NCBI GenBank assembly: GCA_007922225.1
Contig: ML679961.1
Span: 79,846,798 to 79,910,797, forward strand
DNA length: 64,000 nt
Source of the DNA: Emydura subglobosa
Taxonomy: Eukaryota > Chordata > Testudines > Chelidae
Direction of reading: 5' to 3'
Part shown: one piece after another, positions 27,001-34,772 of the stretch
Numbering within the stretch: position 1 is the stretch's first letter
How the letters are laid out: each line of letters opens with the position of its first letter
Program-made: the position numbers and the translations under genes
Notes under the pieces: generated by a model
Seen by the model: the letters and a program-made list of their open reading frames with translations, nothing else
Told to the model about the DNA's origin: nothing
Databases searched by the model: none

Positions 27001-30000
27001 AGAGTTTTAACTCTTTATTTCCAAAATTGTCAGAGGAGTATGTTTGTCAAGAAATGCTGAATGGAAAGTCTCTGGTCTTGATTTTTCTCCTCATTTATCC
27101 CAGTGTAAACCAGCAGTAACTGCACTGAAGTTAGTATGTGGAACTGGTATATTCGTTTCTTTGTCTCTTTCCTCATTCGTACCCCTCTAGTTCCACCTAT
27201 CAGTGCTTAGTATATGGGATTGTCAATCATTGTTACTTTCCAGACTATGGAATCAATCAATATCAAAATGATGTTTATATTATTTAGGTCTTGGTTGGTT
27301 GTGAAGGAAATCTGTTCAAGACCATAATTATTTTCTGGAAAAATACATCTAAAAATTCAGTGTAGGGTGGGGATAGACTCTAAGAGGGAGAATGCTGACC
27401 AAGCGTGTAGGAGCAGGATTTCAGCTTCTGATGGGCTTTCTAAGCGCTTACGGGAGAATGGGACGGCTAAATATCCTTGTTGTGACTAAGTTTTGCATTC
27501 TGTATTGTAAACATTCTTGGACTGAGAGTTTGTTTGCGTGTCTGGAGAATAATCTAAGATGAGAGCATTGGGATTAATCTGGGTGAATCACATAGCTCAG
27601 TTGTTTTTCAGTTTTCTAAAATACCAATATCAACCATTTCCGTGTGTGGAAACACATTTGCCTTCATCATAAAAGTTTTCTTAATGTCAATAAATGGTTA
27701 TGGGGTGATGGCTAGCACTGAAATAGTTATACCCCATGGATTAAAGGCATTCAGATGTTCTCCTAATACACTCATTACCCCCTGTTGTGTCTTATTGCTT
27801 CACTCTTCCCTGTACTTCCCTGTAAAGGGGAGTCTGAATCCTTTGAGTGGCACAAAAGTGAGTTTTCATCTAATGAAGACTAAGTGATGTGACTAGATCA
27901 AGGAGCAGAGGATATTTAAAAATAAAACAAATGATGTAGCTCAGCAGCACTGGCTGTGTTTTCCTGACCATTCAAATCAAAACACCTTTCTGGAGGTAGG
28001 AAGTGCGTGTGTGTGTGAAGTAGGAGGCTGAACATACTGAGCCAAATTCTGCTGGCACTCTAACCAGTGTGAGCACAGGGAAAGTCCTTTGACTTCAAAA
28101 AGTATTTCTTTGACCCTCATAGTTTCTGATTAAAGGTATTGAGCATTTACACTTGCACACTCCAGCAACATACTGCAACTTGTTGATGGCTTTGAAAGCA
28201 AATATTCAGGGTCCTAATGCAGACAGGGTGCGTGCACTGGTAGTTTGGATTTTGTATTTATCTTATTTAGTACAAAAGAAATGGGAACAGAGAGGTGGTG
28301 CACTCAACTTCTGAAGCAAGGTTGTTCTCAGGTTCCCTTTCTCCCCACTTGGTGGCAGACTAAAAGGCATTGCAGTCTCAAAGGAGATGGGCCACCCTCG
28401 TCTGAGTCAGTTGCCATTATATAGCTAGAACTTCACAGTCAGCGTAATAAGGATGAAAGTCGCACCCAATTTGGTCAGCCTTCATTCAGAACGTTTTCCA
28501 CATTGGGAGAACCATGGCACAAGAGCTCGTTTTGATGAGACAATCATGGACTAAAGTTGTAGAACCAATTATATAACAGAAATATTTTAAGAGATGCATT
28601 TGCTCTTGTTTTCTAGCTATATGGAAGAAGAGCTCCCTGGGAGGATCCTGCCAAATGGGTAATGGACACATATCCATGGGCAGCCACCCCACAGCACCAC
28701 GAGTGGCCTCCATTGCTGCAACTGCGGCCTGAAGATGTTGGATTTGATGGGTACTCAATGCCACGGGAAGGTTCAACTAGCAAACAAGTTCCCCCGAGTG
28801 ACACTGAAGGAGATCCTTTGGTGAGTTCTCTCATCTAAAGCTCCAGAGCTAGTTAGGATTACTTGCTAGGGGGAAAAAAAACAATAGGAATGAAGGAGTG
28901 AATGACAAGCTAATGGTGTTAAATGTTTTAGAATTAGAAGGAAATATTTCTTGCCACAGCATATAGTCAGCCTGTGGAATGCACGGCACAAGAGACCAGA
29001 GTGTCAGATGTAGTTCTGCCAGATACAATGAAGGAGAATATTCAGATCTCCTACTTGTGAGGGTGTAGCTAAAATGGCTATAAGAATAAGAAGGAAATTT
29101 CTTCCACCCCATATAAAGCATTGCACAACTATAACTAGATGCCTTTTGCATGTTTCTGCTGTTTGTGGGTATATAAAGTGTGCGAATACATCATTTAATA
29201 GAGCATATTTGTATAATGTGCTGGAAATTCTTGACCTAACCTGCACCGCCAGGATCAAAAGATGTCACTATGATATTGCATTATTTTTCTGATGACAATT
29301 ACTCCTGGGGGAATTCTGTGCCAAAAAATTAAAAATTCTCTGCACAATATTTTAAAATTTTACAAAATTCTGTATATTTTATGTGTCAAAATAACACAAT
29401 ATATTCACGCCAGTTTCAATTATTTTGGTAATTTATTTCAAAATACCTGACAGCAAGTATGTCTGTAACAATACAGACAACAGAAAAGATTCAGGAAACG
29501 TTTTTTGGCAAGTAGTAGGCATATTAATACAGAACTTTGAGTAATAATTCATTTAAACTGCAATAAAGAAACGTATTTCCGACACCCCTCAGAAGCAGTG
29601 CAAAGACTTGCGGGAATCAGGATAATGGAGGAGCTCAGGGAGAGGGAAGTAATTGCTGGGAAGGAGCCTGGGAGTGAACCTGGAGGGCTGTTGTGTGTGG
29701 GTGGCAGATTTGCGGAACAATTATTTAGAGAGGGGATTGTTAGGGAGTTGGGGAGCCTCCCCGATGCACACCCTGGCTGATCCCTAGCCTCTACCATTCA
29801 GTCAAGCACATCTGCCCTGTCCCCATGTGTCCTGCACCCCCACTCCCTATTCAGCCAGGCATATCCGCACATGTCCCTATGTGGCTCTGCACCCCCACTC
29901 TCTCCATTCCCATGTGTCCCTATACCTCCACCCCCTGTCCTCATGTGTCCCTGCACCTCCATTTAGCCACCCCCACTCCCCATGTCCCCGTGTGGCCCTG

Positions 30001-31245
30001 CACCCCCATTCTCATTCAGCCCCTGGCTCAATGTTGTCACCCCACTAACTCCTGTGCCCCTGCTCCAGTCTGTCCCCCCCACACTAGCCATTCTAAACCC
30101 CAGTCTGTGTGACCCACTCTGTCCATCCCCCCACCCACCCATATCCCATGCCTCCTCACCTGGCCCTGCAGAGAGGGCACTGTGAGAAAGGCAGCTGCTG
30201 CCCTCTCCCTCTCTGGCTGGCTGCTGTCTTCTGGCACCACATCTGCCCTTGGTGGGCTAAAAGGTGTAATTGCAGCTTCCCTTCGCCTCTCTGTCAGAAT
30301 CAATTATTCTGCAGGAGAGGGAAAGGGAAAATCTGCAGTGGGGCAGAATCCCCCCAGGAGTGGAAAATTGAGGCTTATGTTTTTATGTAAACTAGTTTTT
30401 ATATAATTGGTGTCTAATTTATTAATCAACAAATTCCATGCAAGTGTATGGAAACAAAGGTTTTAAACATAGTACACAATATATACACTTGTTTAAGCTT
30501 TGGATTTACTTGTTAATGCACATTTTAATATGAGCCTGATGGTAACACTAGTTCACACAACTTTCTTCCTGATGAAAATAGTTATTGCAATAACTGCTTA
30601 TTTTATAGGTACTCAAACTATTGTCTCGAATCATGTACAACTCCAAAATAAGTTGGGTACATTGAAGAGTCACCTTACATTTCCACTATTTTTGTGCACA
30701 TACACAGAGATGTTATTGTTCATTGTCTAACTTGATAGATCTCTTTTTTTTACCTGTTTCTGGAGATACAGAATTCCAGTTAATACATATTAACACTAGT
30801 TAGAGCAGGAGGCTGGGAGTAAGGAGATGATAGCTCTTCCACTGACTCTGTGTGTGACCTAGAGCAAGTCACTTATCCTCCCTGCATTTCAGTTTCAGTC
30901 TCTCACAGGAGGGGTGTAATAACAACTGCCTAGCTCACGGGGTGCTGTGAGAATTGCTTTCCATTTGCTATCTAGTTTGAGAGTCAAAGAAATAAATATC
31001 CCGATTCTCCTCTATCTTGCACTGGTTTCACAGTGAGTGCAAATATGACTATTATATAGTGTTAAGATTCTTTTGTCTCAGCAGACGAATAACCATTACT
31101 CCGTTTTGCACTTTCTTAGATGAACATGCTGATGAGACTGCAAGAGGCAGCCAACTATTCAAGCCCCCAGAGTTACGACAGCGACTCCAACAGCAACAGC
31201 CATCATGATGACATCCTTGACTCATCCTTGGAGTCAACATTGTGA
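1..31245 (+). CDS. NAV2: Neuron navigator 2, C-terminal 732 residues in 16 exons (5' part outside window)
   Basis: Navigators are large microtubule-associated proteins related to C. elegans UNC-53 that act in neurite outgrowth and cell migration. Sixteen exons with GT-AG borders join into one frame (2201 nt, 2 partial bases plus 733 codons). Window residues about 1-27 end one coiled coil; 31-79 are Ser-rich then Lys-rich; about 150-205 form a second coiled coil ([19 protein letters not shown] onward). The AAA+ domain has Walker A GPSGTGKT at 401-408, Walker B LVIILD at 466-471 followed by Asn, and sensor-1 Asn502. The protein ends [15 protein letters not shown]1 is excluded because its tail differs (remembered as ending DPNLQATL). 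NAV2 is preferred over NAV3 from remembered family features: [22 protein letters not shown] and [20 protein letters not shown], where NAV3 has a shorter CDSESTSHHED-type tail. No frameshift or stop is seen, so the gene looks functional. Confidence 0.88.
85..799 (+). other. Intron a-b, no recognisable element
   Basis: This 715-bp AT-rich intron runs between GTAAAG and TTCACATTCAG. It contains an A/T homopolymer stretch near 489-510. I recognise no repeat or RNA gene in it. Confidence 0.6.
800..945 (+). CDS. NAV2: NAV2 exon b: Ser-rich and basic linker
   Basis: The acceptor is CACATTCAG and the donor TGG|GTGAGT. The 146-nt exon completes a Gly codon and encodes [14 protein letters not shown], a Ser-rich run, then [12 protein letters not shown]. 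The basic KKKKRK cluster is a plausible microtubule- or phosphoinositide-contacting patch (inference). It ends in phase 0, so the following microexon can be included or skipped without changing frame. Confidence 0.9.
946..3283 (+). other. Intron b-c (2.3 kb)
   Basis: AT-rich intron. Apart from one hAT copy at 2843-3024 I recognise nothing in it. The 3' end has a long pyrimidine tract from about 3236, with a TTGCTTGCGC stretch 11-20 nt before the CAG, the context typical of regulated neuronal microexons. Confidence 0.6.
2843..3024. mobile_element. hAT (Charlie-like) non-autonomous element with perfect 8-bp TSD
   Basis: The left end reads CAGTGGTTCTTAACC. The right end, reverse-complemented, reads CATCGGTGTTTCTTAAC, an imperfect terminal inverted repeat. 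Both sides are flanked by ATGTAGGC (2835-2842 and 3025-3032), an exact 8-bp target duplication as expected for hAT. At 182 bp with no coding capacity it is a MITE mobilised in trans. Confidence 0.88.
3284..3292 (+). CDS. NAV2: NAV2 9-nt microexon (Val-Asn-Glu)
   Basis: The sequence TCTGGCAG|GTCAATGAG|GTAAGG carries both splice sites, a strong donor and a long pyrimidine tract. Included, it gives [15 protein letters not shown]; skipped, it gives [12 protein letters not shown], with both flanking borders in phase 0. NAV1 has VYE at the same place from memory, which supports a real ancestral microexon. UGC motifs just upstream of the acceptor fit the SRRM4-type neuronal programme (established for other microexons; inference here). 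Confidence 0.82.
3731..3903 (+). CDS. NAV2: NAV2 exon d: LRSSFKQAF linker
   Basis: The acceptor is TTGTTTCAG and the donor CT|GTACGT. It is 173 nt, starts in phase 0 and ends in phase 2. It encodes [18 protein letters not shown], then [18 protein letters not shown] and [10 protein letters not shown]. The preceding 438-bp intron (3293-3730) holds a C-rich stretch near 3573-3600 and nothing else recognisable. Reading continues open past the donor to a TAA at 3935-3937, so an intron-retained transcript would truncate the protein before the AAA+ domain. Confidence 0.9.
4112..4171. repeat. Short palindromic MITE copy
   Basis: The left arm AGGATGAAATCCTG pairs with AGCCAGGATTTCACCT at the right, enclosing a 'gacttcaatgg' core. 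The same family occurs at 60961-61030 and, as a half copy, at 59691-59725. Confidence 0.6.
4195..4345 (-). repeat. MIR-like SINE remnant
   Basis: Antisense of the MIR/CORE-SINE core: 'ttattattcctattttacaa', 'cagagagagattaggtgtct' and 'agagctgggaattgaactca' are the reverse complements of the usual CORE region. Confidence 0.6.
4685..4870 (+). repeat. MIR-like SINE remnant
   Basis: Sense orientation. 'ccttgggcaaatcacagtct', 'ctgtgcctcagttt' and 'ataaattaatgtttataaag' match the MIR core and tail. Confidence 0.65.
6090..6550 (-). mobile_element. CR1 LINE 3' fragment, antisense
   Basis: The + strand begins 'ataggttcatagagtcataa' and 'ccagaagggaccattgtgat', the reverse complement of the turtle/crocodile CR1 3' UTR. 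The - strand then reads the CR1 RT C-terminus ([15 protein letters not shown] and [11 protein letters not shown]). It is a 5'-truncated insertion. Confidence 0.85.
7426..7579 (+). CDS. NAV2: NAV2 exon e: coiled coil
   Basis: The acceptor is CTTTCACAG and the donor CAG|GTAGGA; 154 nt, phase 2 to 0. It encodes [15 protein letters not shown], then [20 protein letters not shown] and [14 protein letters not shown]. The heptad pattern of L/M/I predicts a coiled coil directly ahead of the AAA+ part. Confidence 0.93.
7580..9043 (+). other. Intron e-f (1.46 kb)
   Basis: The middle is a G-rich degenerate minisatellite (8249-8830). The flanks are ordinary AT-rich sequence. Long open frames on the - strand here are by-products of the purine-rich repeat. 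Confidence 0.6.
8249..8830. repeat. Degenerate G-rich minisatellite
   Basis: About nine diverged units of roughly 45-75 bp each carry a variant of 'cacacagagcccctggcatg' (for example near 8293, 8349, 8411, 8471, 8517, 8562, 8628, 8701) followed by a G-rich 'gggggagaatggggga' spacer. Units vary strongly in length and sequence, so the array is old. Confidence 0.7.
9044..9203 (+). CDS. NAV2: NAV2 exon f: coiled coil end and Ser-rich segment
   Basis: The acceptor is TTTTCAAG and the donor CTTG|GTGAGC; 160 nt, phase 0 to 1. It encodes [17 protein letters not shown] and a Ser-rich part with [21 protein letters not shown] spacing, ending LNLTESTSL. The coiled coil begun in exon e ends here. The intron to the next exon (9204-9692) shows no recognisable element. 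Confidence 0.92.
9693..9793 (+). CDS. NAV2: NAV2 exon g
   Basis: The acceptor is TTCACAG and the donor GAG|GTGAGT; 101 nt, phase 1 to 0. It encodes [17 protein letters not shown], then [17 protein letters not shown], the start of a conserved beta-rich module ahead of the ATPase core. Confidence 0.92.
9794..11241 (+). other. Intron g-h (1.4 kb), no recognisable element
   Basis: AT-rich sequence. I see no repeat family, RNA gene or coding similarity in it. The acceptor TATTCATTAG lacks a long pyrimidine tract. Confidence 0.5.
11242..11337 (+). CDS. NAV2: NAV2 exon h
   Basis: The acceptor is ATTCATTAG and the donor AAG|GTAAAC; 96 nt, 32 codons, both borders phase 0. It encodes [20 protein letters not shown] and [12 protein letters not shown]. 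The GVSGKTKW phrase looks P-loop-like but lacks the GxxxxGKT spacing; the true Walker A is two exons later. Confidence 0.93.
11470..11655 (+). repeat. MIR-like SINE remnant
   Basis: 'tgtgactttgggcaatttag', 'taaagtagagataatag' and 'gtgaggattaatta' match the MIR core in sense orientation. It fills much of the 395-bp intron 11338-11732. Confidence 0.65.
11733..11901 (+). CDS. NAV2: NAV2 exon i
   Basis: The acceptor is TCACCCCAG and the donor AAAG|GTAATT; 169 nt, phase 0 to 1. It encodes [20 protein letters not shown], then [20 protein letters not shown]. It belongs to the conserved region N-terminal of the AAA+ core. Confidence 0.93.
11902..14225 (+). other. Intron i-j (2.3 kb)
   Basis: Contains a decayed MITE (12641-12862), a TTTC/TTCC-rich tract near 12344-12371 and a (TTTTG)n tract near 13440-13464. 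The rest is unassigned AT-rich sequence. Confidence 0.55.
12641..12862. mobile_element. Decayed MITE, same family as 16323-16585
   Basis: Internal phrases 'gtactgtttgaaacagtatt' and 'attagtgtgctttagaaatc' match 'gtgctgtctgaaacagtact' and 'tttagtgtgcttttaaaatc' in the other copy, in the same order and orientation. The right end 'taaacaagccctta' matches the TIR of that copy. Ends are approximate. Confidence 0.65.
14226..14461 (+). CDS. NAV2: NAV2 exon j: AAA+ Walker A
   Basis: The acceptor is TAAATGCAG and the donor AAG|GTGAGG; 236 nt, phase 1 to 0. It encodes [20 protein letters not shown], then [28 protein letters not shown] (14336-14359) is a perfect Walker A motif that binds the nucleotide phosphates. 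The exon ends at [11 protein letters not shown]. Confidence 0.96.
14462..15535 (+). other. Intron j-k (1.1 kb), no recognisable element
   Basis: Repeated 'catggccag/catggcaag' phrases at 15040-15195 hint at a small unresolved local duplication. I see nothing else assignable. Confidence 0.45.
15536..15690 (+). CDS. NAV2: NAV2 exon k: AAA+ Walker B
   Basis: The acceptor is CTTTGCAG and the donor TG|GTAACG; 155 nt, phase 0 to 2. It encodes [20 protein letters not shown], then [20 protein letters not shown]. Walker B is LVIILD (15605-15622); the next residue is Asn where most AAA+ ATPases have the catalytic Glu. Confidence 0.95.
16189..16260 (+). CDS. NAV2: NAV2 exon l: AAA+ sensor 1
   Basis: The acceptor is TTTCCCATAG and the donor AG|GTACTG; 72 nt, phase 2 to 2. 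It encodes [18 protein letters not shown] and LHHNF. The hydrophobic strand plus Asn (GTMN, Asn at 16211-16213) is the sensor-1 position. The 498-bp intron before it shows no recognisable element. Confidence 0.94.
16323..16585. mobile_element. MITE with TGA target duplication, 63 bp after an exon
   Basis: The left end GGGTTTATCTACA and right end (reverse-complemented) GGGCTTATCTACA form a TIR, flanked by TGA on both sides (16320-16322 and 16586-16588). A 3-bp duplication fits PIF/Harbinger-type insertion. No coding capacity; about 263 bp. Confidence 0.75.
17070..17266 (+). CDS. NAV2: NAV2 exon m: AAA+ domain, continued
   Basis: The acceptor is CTGCTTTAG and the donor ATTG|GTGAGA; 197 nt, phase 2 to 1. 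It encodes [27 protein letters not shown] and [19 protein letters not shown]. The RFLRRKL arginine cluster lies where AAA+ proteins place the arginine finger (inference from position). Confidence 0.94.
17706..17824 (+). CDS. NAV2: NAV2 exon n
   Basis: The acceptor is CTCCTTCCAG and the donor CAG|GTGAGG; 119 nt, phase 1 to 0. It encodes [20 protein letters not shown] and [20 protein letters not shown], the strictly conserved navigator C-terminal part. The 439-bp intron before it has nothing recognisable. Confidence 0.95.
17934..18070. mobile_element. Palindromic MITE
   Basis: The left arm GGGTAAAATTTTCAAAAATG and right arm, reverse-complemented GGGTAACATTTTCAAAAGTG, continue into paired 'ttaggagcctaag' / 'ttagaagcctaag'. 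Nearly the whole 137 bp can fold back. No clear target duplication was found. Confidence 0.75.
18490..18690 (+). repeat. MIR-like SINE remnant
   Basis: 'gacttgctgggtaacctggg', 'cacttaatctctttgtactt' and 'aaagtaggcataataaaata' are in MIR order, sense orientation. Confidence 0.6.
19015..19735 (+). mobile_element. CR1 LINE 3' fragment, sense
   Basis: Decayed CR1 RT C-terminus followed by the 3' tail: 'ctgcaatattgtgtgaagtt', 'tggtttacaagtacctacat' and 'taaatgatcataatggtccc'. The frame is broken many times. Confidence 0.8.
20889..21765 (-). mobile_element. CR1 LINE 3' fragment, antisense
   Basis: The + strand begins 'gtcatagagtttaaggccag', the reverse complement of the CR1 tail. Reversed CR1 3' UTR and RT C-terminal sequence follow up to 'ctctgatggtgagaaatcct' and 'cagtttatacccatgtgttc'. 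Decayed. Confidence 0.8.
21950..25168 (+). mobile_element. Large, broken CR1 LINE (endonuclease + reverse transcriptase)
   Basis: In order on the + strand: endonuclease ([20 protein letters not shown], then [12 protein letters not shown]) at 21998-22480; spacer; RT with [17 protein letters not shown] and, after a frameshift, [20 protein letters not shown], then a catalytic-loop FVDDTKL near 23930. The C-terminus and a 3' UTR end in 'agtctataagtctatga' at 25168, the short CR1 3' repeat. Several frameshifts and stops (for example near 22379, 23280, 23640, 23790, 24160) make it inactive. ORF1 is missing, so it is 5'-truncated. Confidence 0.9.
28617..28820 (+). CDS. NAV2: NAV2 exon o
   Basis: The acceptor is TTGTTTTCTAG and the donor TTG|GTGAGT; 204 nt, 68 codons, both borders phase 0. 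It encodes [40 protein letters not shown] and SDTEGDPL. The [12 protein letters not shown] stretch is the main reason for calling NAV2 over NAV3. Confidence 0.94.
29301..30361. mobile_element. hAT-like non-autonomous element with C-rich internal minisatellite
   Basis: The left TIR ACTCCTGGGGGAATTCTGTG (29301-29322) and right TIR, reverse-complemented ACTCCTGGGGGGATTCTGCC (30340-30361), match closely. Flanking 8-mers TGACAATT and GGAAAATT agree at 6 of 8, suggesting an old 8-bp duplication. The AT-rich left part is followed by a C-rich array of 'ccccatgtgtccctgcaccc' units (about 29805-30060). A second member lies at 43110-44415. No transposase is encoded. Confidence 0.8.
30785..30985 (+). repeat. 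MIR-like SINE remnant
   Basis: 'agcaggaggctgggagtaag', 'gtgacctagagcaagtcact' and 'ggggtgctgtgagaattgct' follow MIR order in the last intron (28821-31119). Confidence 0.65.
31120..31245 (+). CDS. NAV2: NAV2 terminal exon, coding part
   Basis: The acceptor is CTTTCTTAG; the 41 codons plus TGA start in phase 0. It encodes [20 protein letters not shown], then [20 protein letters not shown] and a final Leu. The Ser-rich acidic tail ending ESTL is shared by NAV2 and NAV3 but not NAV1. Confidence 0.95.
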   Translation: MNMLMRLQEAANYSSPQSYDSDSNSNSHHDDILDSSLESTL

Positions 31246-33318
31246 TCTTCTGCAGACGGAAAACAGGCCGTTTCCCACTGTCCCTCTCCTAGTTTACAAG
31301 AATCCTTATCACAAACTAATGAAGATAACTTGTTACTAGACTGGGTGGATGTCTCAGTATTAAAGCTGCGAGAACAACAAGACACTTTATTTGAGTCAGT
31401 CTTGAATGTGGGTGCAGGCAACCCAAACAAGTTTTGTATTTTTTCTTTTTACAATGATAAGAACTGCACTATTTCTTTGTTTTGTTCTGTTTAGTTGCTG
31501 TAAGCCCTCCTGCCTAAGATACTGAAGACATTAAAAAAAAACCTGACTTCACAGCTATGAAACAAACAGCATTGTGCCATGTACTGTCCAGAAGGAGAGG
31601 GGAGGATGTTTATTGCCTATGCCGCTTCTGACCAAACACATTTGGGTGAGGGCAGGATTTCTATCAATCAGCTTTGCAGACTAACCTCAGCTGCAGATAG
31701 TTCTGGTGCTATAATATATTGCTTGCCTTTTTTAATAATGGTCTATAAAAGGCAAAGCTGCAAGACAGGGAAATTTAAAATAAATATTAAAATTTTTAAA
31801 AAAGCTGCTCTCCTTGCCAGTCTGAGACCTTGGCTTGCTTTCCTCTATTTCACCGTGTGTTTATAGAGAAATACATATATATAAATAGAAATATATGTAC
31901 AGTCTAAACAAATCAGGTTTTTTTCAAACACTGTGTAACAAACCATCCTACTGGATTTTAAAGACCAAGTACCCTTTTGATATTCAGGGCTTGATTCTCC
32001 TCTGACTTGTGACAATGAAACTCCATTGACTTTAGTAGAGCTACTCATGATTTACACTGGTGTAAGTGAACAAAATTTACTCCACTGCAGAGGCCCTATG
32101 CCCCATTTAAATGCCATAGCTTAAGTGGAACTTCAGTGGTGCATAGGTTCACTTGTGGCCTATGGACAGGGTGAATTTCACCCAGTTAGGGTGTAGTCAG
32201 GCCTTCAGTTTTTACTGTTTGTATTAGAATTTTATAGCTGTTTTCTAAGACTTTTTTGTCAGGGATTTCTCTCTCTGACCATTAAAACTGCAAAGGAGTT
32301 CATTAAAGCTCAGCTGTGCAAGCAGTCCGCTGCTACTCTCTAGCATCACTCTGTTTTGTTTGGTTTTTAAAAAGCAGAAAGTTGTATTTTAGCGGTTCAA
32401 CAAAACTGTGTTTTCCAGGTCTTAAAACTTTTAAACTTTAAAGAGGGTTTAAAGTTTCAAAATTGCTCATGGGTTATGGCTTAGCTGTGAACCTGGTTCT
32501 CTGTTTCTCCTCCTCCTCTCCACACGCACACAATACAGTTTCAGTATTAAGGCTTGTACTTCTGTTGGGGAGCCAGAACACCTCACAAAGAATTGCACTT
32601 TCCTTTTCTTGGGAGCAAATACTTTGAATAATAACACCACAAGTCAGCTGTCTCAGGCTGTACCTCAGCAAGAACCACAGTCCTCAACATTGATCTGTAT
32701 AAGCCGTTGCAGCTATCTTTCGGTGCTGAATTTTAAACCGATGCCTTACTTATTTTGTACTAATTGTATTAATTACATTAGTGCTGTATATTATGGGGTC
32801 TTATTTAAGTAAACAAACAGGGCTAAAGAAGTCATCTCTTGGAATATAATAAGAAATTGCTGTGAATATTGTTTGTGTGAAATATTAGATGTTGTTTAAA
32901 TGTGACAGTAACAAAAGGAGGGAAATGAGATAACTTTTCAGGTTCATATTAATCTGCAGCTAATAGTTCGCTGGACAGCTGTTTCTTCAGTGCAAGAAAA
33001 AAATAAAAGCTTTTCTATGATGACAAATGCCATCACCACTAAACTACAGAAAAGCAATTGCTGTTTTTTAAATGTCCAGGTAGAAAATGTATTTACAAAC
33101 ACTTTTTTAAGATCTTGTTAATCCTACTGGGTTTAAAATAATGTAACACATACGAGTTCATGCTCCTGTGACTCAGTTTATGGATAGTTTTTTTTTATCC
33201 CTTGTGACTTTCTACTTCCCGTGACATGACTGCAGTTACTTTTTTGTCTCTTTTCCAGTGAGAGCTGGTCATGAATCTGCTACCATTACAGCTTTTAAGT
33301 GATGATGATCTTTAAAGC

Positions 33319-33343
33319 AAACAAACAAACAAACAAACAAAAA
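33319..33343. repeat. (AAAC)n microsatellite in the 3' UTR
   Basis: About six tandem AAAC units followed by an A-rich run. It lies in transcribed sequence. Confidence 0.85.
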
Positions 33344-33649
33344 CTAAAAAGAGATTGTAAAAGAATAAGTAAAATAGTTTAATGATAGGTAGGGGAAATC
33401 CCCTGAGCTGGTGTCACTGCTTTAACCTTGCTGAACTCTCCTTGATTATTTAATTTAAATAAAATTGAAAGGTTTAGTCAGCCAAGCTTATTAAACCAGA
33501 TCTTGTTACTATAAAACGGGCTACACTCTTCTGGGATCATATGCAGAGCGTGCTGATGGACTAGAGTGGTTAATTCCTCAGCAGTCTGACATTTCTGCTT
33601 CCCAGCACTGACTTCACCTGCTACTGCTGTGAATCTGGGTAGAGACTGA

Positions 33650-33944
33650 GCCCTGGTCTACATTTACCTGGAAATTTGGCGGCAGTCGACGGGAGTTACG
33701 CAAGCTACTCTGTGTAGCTTGTGTAACTCCTGTCGACTGCTGGGCTTCCCTTCTGTGCCCTGTCTTCAATGCACTGCGCCGACGGGAACCATGTTCCCGT
33801 CAACGCAGCGCTACGCCACTTGAGGGGGTGGATTTACTGTGTCGACTTCCTGATCGATTGAGTCGGTCTACACTGACCGCTCAATCGATCCAGAAAGATC
33901 GATCTGAGGGTGGTGACTTTGCCGCCGTCAGTATAGACATACCC
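33650..33944. mobile_element. Harbinger-like MITE inserted in the NAV2 3' UTR
   Basis: The left end is CCCTGGTCTACATTTACC; the right end, reverse-complemented, is GGGTATGTCTATACTGACGG, with GTCTA shared. TGA flanks both sides (33647-33649 and 33945-33947). Subterminal 'ggcggcagtcgacgg' and 'ccgccgtcagtatag' also pair. It is GC-richer than the UTR around it and has long internal complementarity. Confidence 0.75.
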
Positions 33945-34764
33945 TGAGTTCCTTGAGCCTGAGACTGAATCCATGCAAGTAGACCCTTATGCCTGCATGG
34001 ATCCATTTGCAGGATAGGGGCCTAAGCTGACTTAACATCACAGACCAATTTCTCAGCAAACCTTTAACTGAATCCTACGAATACATTTGAAATTGTCAGA
34101 TTTGTTTTCTTTTTAATCTTGTGCTCAAATGCAGAATAGGGGTTCTATCTATCTGTACTCTCGATTTTGAGTAGGCTAGTCATTTTAATCATCACAAAAC
34201 TCAGTGTCCTTTCTAAAACTTCGGGAAGCAGGGTTACCTGTTATGCACATTTCTTACTTCCATCATGATTTCAGTATAGCTTAGTAAACTTATTTTTAAG
34301 TGACTTTGTTCTCATTTAAGGCTTTGTCCAAAATGCTTCCATTTGTTTTGCCTTTTCTTTTTTTACAAAGTTGGCTCGTTTAAAAAAAATACAAGATTCT
34401 ATGCAACATTCACGTTGAGTTATAAATCGGAAGCTTAAACCATTTCCTTTCCTTCAGAGCTGCCAAGAATTGTACAGGCCATAAATGAGAGATGGATACA
34501 GTTTCAGTTGACAGTGGGTTTGGCTAGCTTTTATTTTGTACATTTTGGAAGAAAAAAAGCTATTTCATTGTTGATGCTTAACTTCGATATTATGTGTATT
34601 GAATCTTGTCTAAATGTGGCAATTCTTTCAAGAAAAACAAAAAACAAAAAAAAGTCTTTGTGGATATTAAATGGAAGGTTGCTGTTTTGATCTAGTTGTT
34701 TCCAGTGGAACAGTTTATGAAATATGTTCTATAAGATGTACATTTTTTCACTGTAACATAGAAA

Positions 34765-34772
34765 TGTAAATA
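34765..34772 (+). promoter_or_regulatory. Pumilio-type response element in the 3' UTR
   Basis: TGTAAATA matches UGUANAUA, the PUM1/2 binding consensus, about 0.2 kb before the distal polyadenylation signals. A single 8-mer can occur by chance. Confidence 0.4.

Larger units (their letters stand above)
17825..28616 (+). other. Largest intron in the window (10.8 kb)
   Basis: A landing zone for repeats: a palindromic MITE, a MIR, two CR1 fragments and a nearly full-length CR1 (separate entries). Near 20180-20310 'gtggtagcacctagaggcct' and 'ggcactgtgcagacacataa' match a widespread amniote dispersed repeat of unsure class. From 25169 to 28616 I see only ordinary AT-rich sequence with one or two short palindromic fragments. 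Confidence 0.6.

Noticed and set aside
29825..30390. Overlapping + strand frames rich in His/Pro/Thr
   Set aside because: They are translations of the C-rich minisatellite inside the hAT-like element.
1..31245. The navigator gene being NAV1 or NAV3
   Set aside because: NAV1 ends in a different, non-Ser tail and has a divergent ATPase part. NAV3 differs, as I remember it, in the linker and in the YSMPREG and SNSNSHHDD segments. A tree of the ATPase domain would settle NAV2 versus NAV3.
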